From contig JAACJM010000099.1 of the NCBI GenBank assembly GCA_013368315.1, positions 124,001 to 188,000 of the forward strand: DNA of 64,000 bases. The letters are read 5' to 3'. Both the position numbers and the translations under genes were made by a program. Shown here piece by piece: positions 12,912 through 22,479 of the stretch. The notes below the pieces were generated by a model that made no database searches, was not told where the DNA came from, and worked only from the letters and a program-made list of their open reading frames with translations. The stretch's first letter is position 1. Each line of letters opens with the position of its first letter. This DNA is from Tetrapyrgos nigripes. Its lineage: Eukaryota; Basidiomycota; Agaricomycetes; Agaricales; Campanellaceae.

Positions 12912-12990
12912 TCTTTCTCTCTTTTATACTTTTCTCCTTCGTTCGGGTTTCCTCCTCCTTCTTTCCTCTCTTATTTCGCTTTCGTTTCGA
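12912..12990 (+). promoter_or_regulatory. TATA-like and CT-rich stretch ahead of the third ORF
   Basis: Between the end of Pol and the extra ORF lies TTTTATACTTTTC followed by a nearly unbroken pyrimidine run up to about 12985. TATA plus CT-rich blocks are common in fungal promoters. It could drive a separate transcript for the downstream ORF, but it could equally be chance composition. No transcript evidence is available. Confidence 0.3.
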
Positions 12991-13011
12991 ATCTTGTACA
13001 AACTGCCACAG

Positions 13012-14574
13012 ATGCACCAGCAATACCTCGATGAAGAGTTCCTGATGGTGGAGACATCTAGAGGATCAACGACTGCTGTTTTATTGACACCTGAGCGATA
13101 CGTTGACGACGAGTGCGTCATGGTGGTAATGAACAAAGGATCCAAGACTGTCTTTCTGCCACGTATGTTTCCTTGCAACACCTTTTCTTATACTTCTACG
13201 ATTTATCTTTTCGCTTTTCAAACGGGGAGAATTGAGGGTGATGTTTCTTTTGAGTTCAATACTTTTAATCTTCCTTATCCATATTCATGCGTTCCGTATC
13301 TTCCTATCCCTTCTTGCACTTTAACAGCGGTATCTTCTTTCGAATATGGCTGTTGTGATGGTGTTCCCCATGATCTTTCTTTCTGCAATTATCCGATGGG
13401 AGAGGTAGCTCACAAACCTTGGGTGACGATTCTGATGGGCTTTCCCAAGTCTATGCGAACGAGGATTGTCGAGATGGATGACCCGAGTTTGCATACCAGG
13501 AGTTTGAATTGTGAAGATTGTGGGAAGGTGCATGACGGCGTCTATGAGCAGTGCGACGACTGTCATAGGGAAAGTTTGATGGAAGACACGATACCTGGGA
13601 GGGAGTGGAATACTGGTGTTTTTAACGTTCCTCACTCTCACATTCCTCTTCGTCGTTTCACTCCATTCCGAGTAACCGCTGGATTTCATCCGACCCCACA
13701 ACTACAATGGCATTTTGGTGGTGAAGTGAGGGACAGATTCGATTCTTTTATGTTGGAGGGGCATGAGACGGGTTCGTTCATTGATCCGATACCTTTGACG
13801 AGGGAATTTCGGTTTTCTTTTGCAATGTTGTTTGAGTATGATGCGGAGATTCTTTGTACACTGGGTGGGGAAGAGCGTACCTTTCCTTTCACAATTCGGA
13901 AATGGTCGAGAGATAACCTCTTGACTATGGATGAATTTCTGTCGTTCCATCTGCACGGTCACATTCCATCTCGATACAAGATGAGAGGTACAAACCCTTT
14001 TAGTGCCGACGTCTTCAAACGTTTCGCTTCTCGATTTGATTTCTCTAACTGGGAGCAGGAAGGCGTGATACTAGAGAAGGGATCTAAAAGGATGTTCTCA
14101 TGGGACCGTTTCGCGTTCGAGAAAGAGATTATCAAATGTTGGTGGGTAGTGGAAGACGATCCCAAGAGTCGCGTTGTGCGGTACCGAAGGGATATATGGT
14201 ATCTGTCTAGGGAAAAGTTTGGTGCGCTCGTTAAATCTTTTCCTTCTTTCAACGACTTCTGGGTATTTGATGCGGAGATGCGTATTGATTGGCTTTACAA
14301 CCTTCGCTTTCCCTATCCGTTTACGAAGCCGATTATCCGTCCTCTTTCCTACCGCAGTGTTTACTATCATTCTGAACCTCACTTTAATCTTCCTCGCGAT
14401 CCGTTTCTTCCTCGTTTCGATTACACAACTACTAATAATCCTTTCGGAGCGCCATTGATAATCTATACAGGTTACAGAGACGACGAGAAAGGCTTGTACC
14501 GGTTCAAGTCGCTAATTGATTGGAGCCCTTCGAGAGCTATGCCTTTCATTCCTCCTTTTGTCTTCCGTCCATGA
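13012..14574 (+). CDS. Uncharacterised third ORF of the Ty3-type element, in the envelope position
   Basis: I do not recognise this protein of 520 residues. It sits on the coding strand between the integrase end (12864) and the 3' LTR (14637), where some Ty3-group elements carry an additional or env-like gene. It has no obvious signal peptide or membrane anchor, which argues against an envelope glycoprotein. It is very rich in Phe, Tyr, Arg and Pro. A zinc-ribbon-like pair CEDC ... CDDC lies at about residues 167-188. The first ATG is 13012; a TTG lies six codons upstream in the same frame. Unlike gag, protease and integrase it has no stop or shift over its whole length. Function is unknown. 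It could be a captured host gene or an element-specific accessory factor. Confidence 0.7.
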   Translation: MHQQYLDEEFLMVETSRGSTTAVLLTPERYVDDECVMVVMNKGSKTVFLPRMFPCNTFSYTSTIYLFAFQTGRIEGDVSFEFNTFNLPYPYSCVPYLPIPSCTLTAVSSFEYGCCDGVPHDLSFCNYPMGEVAHKPWVTILMGFPKSMRTRIVEMDDPSLHTRSLNCEDCGKVHDGVYEQCDDCHRESLMEDTIPGREWNTGVFNVPHSHIPLRRFTPFRVTAGFHPTPQLQWHFGGEVRDRFDSFMLEGHETGSFIDPIPLTREFRFSFAMLFEYDAEILCTLGGEERTFPFTIRKWSRDNLLTMDEFLSFHLHGHIPSRYKMRGTNPFSADVFKRFASRFDFSNWEQEGVILEKGSKRMFSWDRFAFEKEIIKCWWVVEDDPKSRVVRYRRDIWYLSREKFGALVKSFPSFNDFWVFDAEMRIDWLYNLRFPYPFTKPIIRPLSYRSVYYHSEPHFNLPRDPFLPRFDYTTTNNPFGAPLIIYTGYRDDEKGLYRFKSLIDWSPSRAMPFIPPFVFRP

Positions 14575-14636
14575 TTTCTTTCTGATTATCTCTTCTATTC
14601 TCCGAGCCCGAGGTCGGACTCAGTGGTTGTGGTCAC

Positions 14637-15394
14637 TGTGGACGTACTACCTGCCTGCCAGGTAGAACGCCCCTACCTCTAGTTTTTTTATTCAACATCA
14701 TTCATAGAAGACAAGCACACGACGATTACACTTTTCCTATTCATTCGACTTCTTTACTGCTTTATAGCAGTAACATACCGTGGCCGTCCGTTATGTCGTT
14801 TACCGATAGAAGAAGGGAGATTAGGATTGGGATCGCGTAGTCTGAGGAAGCTCTGTTCTGGACTCTTTATGTTTTTCTCTCATTTCTTTCTTGCGCATGT
14901 GGTGATCAAAGTTGTATGAAGACGTCGAGGAGGACTGGATGGTTCAAAGAGATCGGCCCACTGAAGCTTCTCCGAGGGCGTTGGGGGACCGCCTTCGTAG
15001 ATTGAAGTGGATTCGTCTTGGTGTCAGCCCGTCTCTGAGGACTTGAAGGAATTTCGACGTGTCTTCCGTATTTTAGTATTCTCGGTCACATGTATTATTT
15101 AGTAGCGCGCGTCTGCGGATGTGGGAATCATCTCCTCTTTTTCTCTTACACTCACAGTCTACTGGTCAACGAGACAAGTACGCTTAGTGTGTCGTCGACG
15201 AACGACTATTTTATCCGACTCTCTAAACTCAGAACAACGTTTCGGGTTAGGTGAGTATTTCTTTTATTTTCATTTCATCATCTACTTTGTCGTCTCTGGG
15301 GAACGACTTGGTATTTTACTCTACACGCAGTTCACTGTCTGTACAACCGACTGTGTCCCCGGACTCCTCCTGAAGTCTACATCCTCCTTCTCCA
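14637..15394 (+). repeat. 3' LTR
   Basis: It matches the 5' LTR over its full 758 bases. Most differences are transitions at CpG sites (for example GCGG/GCAG, ACTGTGG/ACCGTGG, ATCACG/ATCGCG). The stretch just upstream is not a good polypurine tract; only short purine runs in CCGAGGTCGG are visible. Confidence 0.95.
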
Positions 15395-15488
15395 ACAGCT
15401 ATCCTCGCCTTTCTTGTTCACGTCCCTAGTGGTGAATAACGAGGGCTGAGAATCAAAAAGGACCAAACCAGTGGTGCAAACAGGAAAT

Positions 15489-16110
15489 TAGGGCTGGGTG
15501 CCGTACCCGTACATCGACGGAGTACGGGTACTGTACATACGGGTCCATATCCGTACCGTGTTCACTCCAAGCTGAGGTCGAGACGGTACGGTATACGGTA
15601 TGGTCTGACCCGTATCAGACCGTACTGAATACGGTCTTTACGACCGTGATACGGGTAGGTGACACATTAGCCTTATAAGGCAACTGTAACGCTTTCACAT
15701 GACTGTGACATCGTCAAAAAGGGAACAGTGAGTCCCAGTGCAGGCGGGGATGACTGTTGGGACTGACTGCATTTTTCTGCTTTACTCTAGGACAGAAGCT
15801 GGATCATATCATGGAGATTCGTTGCCTCTTCTCACCCCAGTGATACCTTAATAGGAATTTTTCTCCACACACATGCAGACCTGAAATATCAATGAAATAT
15901 ACTCAAGATACGCGATTGTTTTCATGCCTGACTGATGATGGATTTTCTATTCACTGACCGTAAGTACGGTATATGATACAGTATACGACCCGTACCCGTA
16001 CCGTCGAGGACTTTTTCTGCAAGGCAACAGTACGGGTTCGGCATGTCCGTAAAAAATACGACCGTATTTTATACAGTCGTACCCGTATATGGGTACAGTT
16101 CCCAGCCCTA
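15489..16110. mobile_element. Non-autonomous hAT-type element (622 bp) with perfect 8-bp target duplication
   Basis: The element starts TAGGGCTGGG and ends with its exact complement CCCAGCCCTA. The 8-mer CAGGAAAT occurs immediately on both sides (15481-15488 and 16111-16118), the target duplication size of the hAT superfamily. Both subterminal regions are packed with GTACGG, ACGGTA and ACGGGTA words in both orientations, likely transposase-binding sites. No transposase coding is visible inside. It inserted about 90 bases beyond the LTR element. Confidence 0.9.
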
Positions 16111-16344
16111 CAGGAAATCCCTCCACACATAGTCTCGTTAACCAGACTGACGATACATACTCTTCACTTCATGTGTATGTATGTAGTCTGGAACTTTGAA
16201 ATAGGGCTGATCTGTGTCAGCGAGTTATTAGCTAATTAAGAATAATCCCACAGCCGGTCCTCCTCCGCCTCACACATCCTGACTGCGTCGCCACTTTTTC
16301 TGCTCCTTAATTTCACCCAGAGCCACTCAACGGTTTATAACGAA

Positions 16345-16545
16345 ATGTCAAGACCTCGAAAACTGCGCAAGATATGGGCTCGAAACACTCCTCTACCCAT
16401 CATCCCTCTACCTCCTTCTGACGTGTGGTTGCGCCGCTACCACCATCAACTTGGAGGACTGTCCCGATGGGGCATGGATCACTTGAAGGAGTGGATCCGT
16501 GTCCATGAGATGGAAAGTCTTGCGATTGAAATCATCGGGACATAA
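16345..16545 (+). CDS. Hypothetical small protein (66 residues)
   Basis: A short open frame begins with an ATG preceded by TTTATAACGAA and ends with TAA. It encodes a basic protein (MSRPRKLRKIW start, then a proline-rich stretch and SRWGMDHLKEWIR). I recognise no family. It could be the first exon of a longer gene or a chance frame, and transcript support is needed to decide. The downstream 16.55-16.79 kb shows nothing clear on the plus strand. Confidence 0.3.
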   Translation: MSRPRKLRKIWARNTPLPIIPLPPSDVWLRRYHHQLGGLSRWGMDHLKEWIRVHEMESLAIEIIGT

Positions 16546-16791
16546 AGCGTGGGGCAACGAAGAGGACGATGACCTTCGGGAATGTGTTTCCATAGAAATT
16601 CGAAGATTTTGTATGCGGTGGGAATGGTTTGGACATGAATGACAGTTTTGCGTCGGCTGCAGAGATAATCAAGAAGCATTGTGTATTTTGAGATGCCTGG
16701 CTTGCGTTGAAGTGTTTCAATAATGATGTGCATGTTATCGCGTTCGTGTTTTTAAGCACTATGCTAGATCAAACTTATAGACTAGACAAAT

Positions 16792-17928
16792 TTACAAAAA
16801 TACGTTGAGACCACTAGTACTAGCCTTGATCGGAGTACGATCAGGGTCAGTGGAGTAGTTGCTACGTGCATCATCTTCCGCCTCCGAGTCATCCTCATCC
16901 TCATCATATTCCGGAGAATTTGGTGGTGGACGGCGACCTAAATGGGTTAATACTAAGGTTTACTAAATCAAAGCAGATGAATAGATATACCTTTTTTGGA
17001 TTGCACAATTGAAGCTGAAGGCAGTCATAAGTATCACATCAACGCTAAGTAAAATGACTACTAGTGGACTTACCAAATGGATTAGGTGGGGCTTTACTCA
17101 ACTGGGCGTACATAAATCCATCTACAAAGTGTCAGAGGGATTTAGGTGTGGCAGGAACACTGAGATTTTTGGGAGTCACTTGAGCACTCGACCTAGGGCG
17201 GCGCCGTTTACGACTGGATGAAGTCTCAGTACTGGCAGAACTCCGAGACCGCATACATGCTAGACGGGCAGATTGAACAAGATAGAGCACCTGATTGGTT
17301 GACAGTTGAAGCCGCTCCTGAGGGAAAAATGTATTTAGCATAGCAGTACTCACAAAGGAATGTTACTTACAACAATAGTGGGGTTAGCGACCAGCCGTGG
17401 GCTTCTGCGGACAGCCTGAGTTCCACCAGCTGGAGGAGTTGGCGGATTGGAGACCTGTGTATTGGAGGAACTCAGTGATGAGGTTGGATTCTGGTTGAGT
17501 ACATCATCCGATATACATATGAGAGTCTGAGCTCGAGTGTGAGGATGAGGTGACAGCTCCGGACTGGCTGCAGGAACAACAACCTAGTATTGAAACATCT
17601 TTGAATTAGTTATACTAATGAAGGATAGAAAAGACAGACTCACTGATATGGTACGCACAATTCTGCGTTGACTGGGAGCTGGAGCTGACCGAACTGGGCT
17701 GGGAGTATCATTGAGTTGGGGAGTTGGTGGAACAACCTAGGACCTGTCAGAACTGAAGACCAATGATAGGAATAAGCACTCACAGAAAGCTGTTGTCCTC
17801 GCTGCAAAGACAACCGACAATTGTATCAGAAGTGTAAATAAGGTGAGAAGGGAAAGGCTTACTGAGGGGCGTGGAGTATTGAGCATCCTACGCTCATCAC
17901 GTTGCTCACCTGGTGAGCAAGGCACCAT
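16792..17928 (-). CDS. Unassigned multi-exon proline/serine-rich protein
   Basis: A chain of small exons joined by clean GT..AG introns can be read from ATG at 17926-17928 (MVPCSPGEQRDERRMLN) to TAA at 16792-16794. Exon pieces include RGQQLS, VVPPTPQLNDTPSPVRSAPAP, VVVPAASPELSPHPHTRAQ, GGTQAVRRSPRLVANPTIV, an internal basic stretch SSRKRRRPRSSAQVTPKNL, and an acidic end EYDEDEDDSEAEDDARS. The protein is low in complexity, with basic nuclear-localisation-like and acidic parts. I do not recognise a domain. The splice chain with no internal stops supports a real or recently active gene. It may accompany a transposon, since a small charged protein also sits beside the Tnp2 gene at 61-62 kb, but no homology is evident. 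Confidence 0.45.
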
Positions 17929-18067
17929 AGTGGATGTAGCACTAGAAGAGAAAGAGGTACAGGTGCCGCTGAAGATAGAAAATGGGTTGTACTGGGGAAT
18001 TAAGAGATAATGCCTGGCTTTTATAGAGGGTGTACTAAGGCAAAGCTGGAACCTGCTGGATAAAGGA

Positions 18068-18475
18068 CTGGATTGAAAGCCAGTGGTGAAAAAAAAAATA
18101 TATCACTTACAGACTGGACTGACTGGTGTAGAGACTGCTTTACGAGTGGACGGATATGAAGCTGAATATTGACTAATATATCACTTACCGACTCAACTGG
18201 CCGGTGTCTTTACATGAGTGGATGGATATGAAGCTGGATATTGAACTGGATATTGAGCGGGACTCTGAATATTGACTAATATATCACTTACCGACTCAAC
18301 TGGCTGGTGTCTTTACACGAGTGGACAGATATGAAGCTTGATATCGAACTGGATATTGAGCGGGACTCTGAATATTGACTAATATATCACTTACCGACTC
18401 AAATGGCCAGTGTCTTTACGAGTGGATGGATATGGAGCTGGATATTGAACTAGATATTGAGCTGGATTTACACTG
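18068..18475. repeat. Tandem repeat with a 103-bp period, about four copies
   Basis: The motif GACTAATATATCACTTACCG recurs at 18171, 18274 and 18377, exactly 103 bases apart. Each is followed by ACTCAA(C/A)TGG, TGTCTTTAC and TGGATATGAAGCTGG variants. A more diverged copy precedes the first. The unit is rich in CTGGATATT words like those in bases 1-180. It sits upstream of the unassigned gene at 16.8-17.9 kb. Confidence 0.85.
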
Positions 18476-18610
18476 CATAACATGCTCAATGTGAGCTGGA
18501 AACTATTCTGGATGAAATCTAAGTGGAGTCTGGAGTACACGTACTACAACATGTCAATTGAAAGTACGTGCCAAAGAATAATGAGAAAATAAAGTGAGAA
18601 GGGTGGAAAC

Positions 18611-19111
18611 TCAAAAAAGGAGGGACTCTGCAAGTATGTCTGTCTGAAATAGACATTTTTGATTGCAAAAATCCGTCATCACGACATGCATACCATGATG
18701 AGCGCGCTTTTCCAAACCCTCAAGCCACAAAATGGCCTTTTTCAATCGGCCACCTAACACTTGATACCAACGCCATTGAGATGGCCCCAGCATATGGATT
18801 TCTGTGCCTAGGGCCTGGTGTGTGTTGAGTATATCTCTAAGGTAGATCTCCGGAAATGTGAACGTGTTGAGAAAATCACCCCGATCATAATTCGCGTTGC
18901 ATGTACGCAGATAGCGGGCGTACAGTAATGTGAACCAATCGCGAAGTGGAAGACGTTCAAGAACGTCTTCAAACCGCAAAGTAATATCAGATAGAATGGA
19001 AAGGAGGACCTCATTGTCAATGGAATTGTACCTGTAAAGTTGAGTTTTTTCTTCTTCAGATGATCCAGTTATATATATGTATGACGGACGTACTTGAGCA
19101 TGATTGGACAT
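18611..19111 (-). CDS. Hypothetical protein (about 150-166 residues)
   Basis: An open frame runs from ATG at 19109-19111 to a stop at 18611. After MSNHAQ the sequence GTACGTCCGTC ... TTTACAG could be a short in-frame intron, after which the protein continues YNSIDNEVLLSILSDITLRF. The body is ordinary globular-looking sequence (LPLRDWFTLLYARYL, HMLGPSQWRWYQVLGGRLKKAILWLEGL in parts). I recognise no family. Its surroundings are repetitive, so it may belong to an unrecognised mobile element. Confidence 0.4.
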   Translation of the reverse strand: MSNHAQVRPSYIYITGSSEEEKTQLYRYNSIDNEVLLSILSDITLRFEDVLERLPLRDWFTLLYARYLRTCNANYDRGDFLNTFTFPEIYLRDILNTHQALGTEIHMLGPSQWRWYQVLGGRLKKAILWLEGLEKRAHHGMHVVMTDFCNQKCLFQTDILAESLLF

Positions 19112-19232
19112 ACTACTGTTGATATAGACCTATCACTGTGCTTGGGTGGTCCTCCATCAGCGTGGATGCAGAGTTACTTATAGCGAGTGAGTACTACAGA
19201 CTAGTATATTCTTGTATTGGGTTCATACTCTG

Positions 19233-19623
19233 TTACGAGGCCCTTTAGGCCGAGTTAACTTATGTCAACCCCCCAATTGAGTACCAAAGGTTCTCACGGG
19301 TTCTAACTTTTACACGCCACCTCAGCGCTCCGAAGTGCCTGAACACTGCCATTTCAACTGACGCTTGATAAGATGTGAGTACGTCACAAGTCCTTTCCGC
19401 TGTCAACGACTACAGGCCCAACCACAACGAGCTTCAGACATGTTTTCCTTCCCTCAGTAGCCATCGAAAGTCACCAAGAGCCGCTCTCTGAATCACTATG
19501 GCTTCCTCCACCCAATCCAAGGTCATTTATAATTGAAGGCATCGTTACATTGAGATATTGGGCTCTATCTGATTTTTTACTGCATACGAAACCATTTTAT
19601 TTATCCAATAATGGGCCTTGTAA
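19233..19623. mobile_element. Short repeat element bounded by TTACGAGGCC / GGGCCTTGTAA
   Basis: The left end reads TTACGAGGCCC and the right end GGGCCTTGTAA, nearly inverted copies. The inner left edge continues GCCGAGTTAACTTATGTC. The same left edge occurs at 26672 and 43394, the right edge with TTTGCCATGTGAAG at 43671, and an inverted edge at about 44260. It is therefore a dispersed short family without coding capacity. I could not fix a target duplication. Confidence 0.5.
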
Positions 19624-19689
19624 TTTGCCATGTGAAGCAGTGGCACCTTTCCCCAGTGGGAAAATACTACACAGACCTCACTGTTGTTC

Positions 19690-20045
19690 TATCTACATAT
19701 CAGCCAACACATTGAAGACTCTCCTACCCTCGGAATCTCATTCATCTTCCACAATTGCTTGCCCACTATTCCATAGTTGATGGCCTTGTAGAACCATCTG
19801 ATAGTACTCTTCATCTCTCCACCTTGGATTTTCTGGCTGCCATTGCGCAAAGTAGTTGAACCATTCATTTGCAATGATCAGAACAAGATGATAAATTCTA
19901 CAAATCTGGAATTAGGCAAGTCCCATTGAAAACATTCTTCTAAGTTGACTCACAATTTATTAGCTCTATTCTCCAGGAAATTTTCATCAAAGAGTTTGAA
20001 TGCTCGTTCAGTAAAGTTGTTGGTGGAGACTACAAATATAGATAT
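19690..20045 (-). pseudogene. Transposase-like protein fragment
   Basis: Reading the minus strand across a possible intron gives NNFTERAFKLFDENFLEN, then LVLIIANEWFNYFAQWQPEN and YYQMVLQGHQLWNSGQA. This looks like the tail of a protein found repeatedly in fungal mobile elements, but I cannot name the superfamily from the sequence alone. Frame breaks occur near 19720. It is probably a relic. Confidence 0.35.
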
Positions 20046-20059
20046 AAACAAGATATAAA

Positions 20060-20428
20060 TACGTACATCATAATGTACACCCGTCTACCTACCGGCACAC
20101 ATACAGCCCATACATACACATATGCCCACAGCCAACAAGGAACCCAAAGTGCATAAGTACACCACAAGCCCAATATGTACAGTGATACCTAGGAACTAGA
20201 GTATCACCAAGAAAGAAAGAAAGGAAAGATTACAGAATTCCAAGACCCGGTCCCCAAAGCAAAAGCAAAAGCAAATCCATCCGAATCCGAATCCACTCAA
20301 CAGTCTACGAGGTGAGTCCATCCATCTATCCAAAGCTAAAGCCAAAGCCCTTCTCCTCCCATCCCCCCCGGCCCTTATGTACCCTCCCACAGCCGACTAC
20401 CTATTGAACCCAACTCAATCACTCGTTC
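20060..20428. other. 3' flank of the PC-esterase gene with simple repeats
   Basis: I see no gene here. The stretch holds AAAGAAAGAAAGG at about 20212 and several AGCAAAAGC units at about 20258-20275, plus a tail of AC-rich sequence with TACATACACATA words at 20100-20130. It may include the polyadenylation region of the gene to its right. Confidence 0.3.
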
Positions 20429-22479
20429 TTAAGCTCCGACCTCACCCTTGGCCCTGGCCCCCTTCTCTTTGAGTTCCTTAGCCGCTCTATATTCCTCCAC
20501 CCTTTTCTCAACAACCAACCTATGAAACAAAAGTTCGGTCCATTGGTTGTGGAGGTATGGGAGGGCGTCTGTAGATGCAGATGTAGATGTGTGGAGAGGT
20601 AGGGGGCGGACGAGACCGAGTTATAGTTAGCACAGAGGTTCAAATTGAGAGAGACAAAAGTTAAAACCCTATAAAGAGAAGCAAAGAAAGCGAAACTCAC
20701 AATGTAAACAATCAAAATGCCCCTTCCTCGTCTCTGTCAACGTATGCGCGTCGATCCTTTGTAAATCCATCGACCAAAAGTCAAGGTAGACAAATCGGGC
20801 GCCTTTGCCTTTCCATAACCACGTTTCGTCCACTTCCCCCCCTAACCCTTCTCCTTCTCCCTCTTGTTTTCCATCGTCTATACCCCCCCTCGTGCGGTCC
20901 TTTTCGTACTCTCCAATCCTCCTCCTCCATATCTCATTCCTACTTTCAAAAGAATCCCAATCCCAATCTACCACTTCTGCTTGATCGTTCCCCGGTTGGG
21001 AGAACCACTCTTTGGCAGCGGAGAGTGAGGAAAAGGGGGTTGTGATGGATGGGAGGTGGCAGGTAGGGTGACCGGGGGAGATGGAGCGGAAGAAGATGGT
21101 TGTATGGGGGAGGGGGGAGAGACGGCGGATTGTTGATTTGACCTGGGGGAGAAGGCAAGGGAAAGGTGAGGACAGGATACGCAATAAGAATAAGGAATAA
21201 GGAATACGCACCATCTCCCCATAAGCATACTCAATCCTCCTCCTCAAGACCTCAGTAGGAAGTTGTTCGTTGTACCCGTGTAGACCTGCTCTACTCCACT
21301 ATATATCCAGGTATCCGTTAGCCTCAGAATAAAATTTTAAAAAACAAAAAACACTCACATGCGCCCCACTACTCAACACCAACAAACTCTCCTCCGTCAC
21401 ACCCCCCTCCTTCTCCCCCTCTCTAGGCCTAAACATTTCCGCAACAGTCTCCTCCCAACCCTCCACCTGCGTATACTTATGCTTATGCTCATACCCCCAC
21501 TCCGTCCTAAACACCTTATTCAACTCTTCCGGACTAATAAGCGTTTGATCAACAATATGCGTCAAAATAGGTCTCTTCGCTCTCTCGAGGAATATACCGA
21601 ATCGGTTAACCAGTTCTTTACAGGGTGGGTGGTCTACGTTTAAGGCGAATTGCCAGATGTGGGTGCCTTCGCCTCGACCTCCGCCTCCAGCTACGGTGTG
21701 GTGGAAGTGGTCTGGGTGGGTCTTGGTGTTGAAGGGGAAGGAAGGGATGTTTTCGTTGAGTATGAAGTCGGCGCGGAGGAAAATGTGACGGAGGGTTATG
21801 AGGTGTTGGGTTGTTAGGGAGTCTGCCATGTCATGATGGGGGGAGTTAGCTCGGCGTACATATAACCAAAAACCAAAGGGTCAAACTCACCACCGACAAT
21901 AATCAACCCACCAGGACTCCTCAACAACCTCACAACAAACTCTTCCACGTCAAACTTGACCAACTCCCCGAAATCACTCTGCCAAATCCAATTAACCATC
22001 TCCAATACCCGTTTTCTTCCTCCTTCCTTCTTTTCTTCTTCCGTGTACTCGACGCCTTCGGCTGTTGGAGGATGAGGATCAGGAAGGCTGAACCCTGCGT
22101 CGTTTTTATTGAAGAGGATGGCTTGGTGGGCTTCTTCAAAGGTAGTAAAGGGAGTAGGACGGGGTATCCAGTGTCCGTACGCGCATTTGGAGGGAGGGCA
22201 GTACGGGAAGTAACGTTGTTTTTCGAGGTCTTCTGGCGTAGGAGGAGGTGGAGGGAGTTTGAGTGGTTCTGAAGGGACGTCTACGAGTGGAGGAGGAAGG
22301 GTTGTTGTCTTCGAGTCCCCATGTAACAACGGATGCTCATCGTTGTAGTCTTCATCCTCGTCGTATTGACTGTACAAGTTTAGAGCGTACTGTCGTTTAG
22401 AAGAGATGTAGAACAGAATAAAACCGACAGCAAAGAGGGAAAGGATATTCCGTAGTCGGCCTTTGGATCTTGGACGCAT
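20429..22479 (-). CDS. PC-esterase/TBL-like SGNH acyltransferase, predicted Golgi type II membrane protein
   Basis: The protein begins MRPRSKGRLRNILSLF at ATG 22477-22479 and has one membrane segment (about residues 11-26), a proline-rich stem, then FPYCPPSKCAYGHWIPRPTPF. The GDS catalytic motif is rebuilt across the first intron (21890-21823): VG|DSLTTQHLITLRH. Next comes LVLSSGAHWSRAGLHGYNE, across another intron, the GAHW motif of this family. The DxxH catalytic motif is also rebuilt across an intron near 20700-20575: DCLHYALPYLHNQW. The stop is at 20429-20431. GDS plus DxxH defines the PC-esterase domain of plant trichome-birefringence-like and fungal relatives, which O-acetylate polysaccharides. 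All exons join in frame without stops, so the gene looks intact. The substrate in this fungus is unknown. A short simple-sequence stretch follows its 3' end. Confidence 0.8.

Larger units (their letters stand above)
5009..15394 (+). mobile_element. Ty3-type LTR retrotransposon, nearly full length (10.4 kb)
   Basis: Two direct 758-bp repeats bound the element, each starting TG and ending CA (5009-5766 and 14637-15394). A 4-bp ACAG flanks it on both sides (5005-5008 and 15395-15398), which fits a target-site duplication. The internal order is gag, protease, reverse transcriptase, RNase H, integrase with a GPY/F end, then an extra ORF. Integrase lying after RNase H places it in the Ty3/Gypsy group (Metaviridae). 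The LTRs differ at about ten positions by eye (about 1.3 percent), so insertion is fairly recent. Gag, protease and integrase each carry at least one frame break or stop, so this copy is probably not autonomous. Confidence 0.95.

Noticed and set aside
13012..14574. Calling the third ORF of the LTR element an envelope gene
   Set aside because: There is no signal peptide, fusion-peptide-like segment or membrane anchor in the sequence; only its position suggests env.
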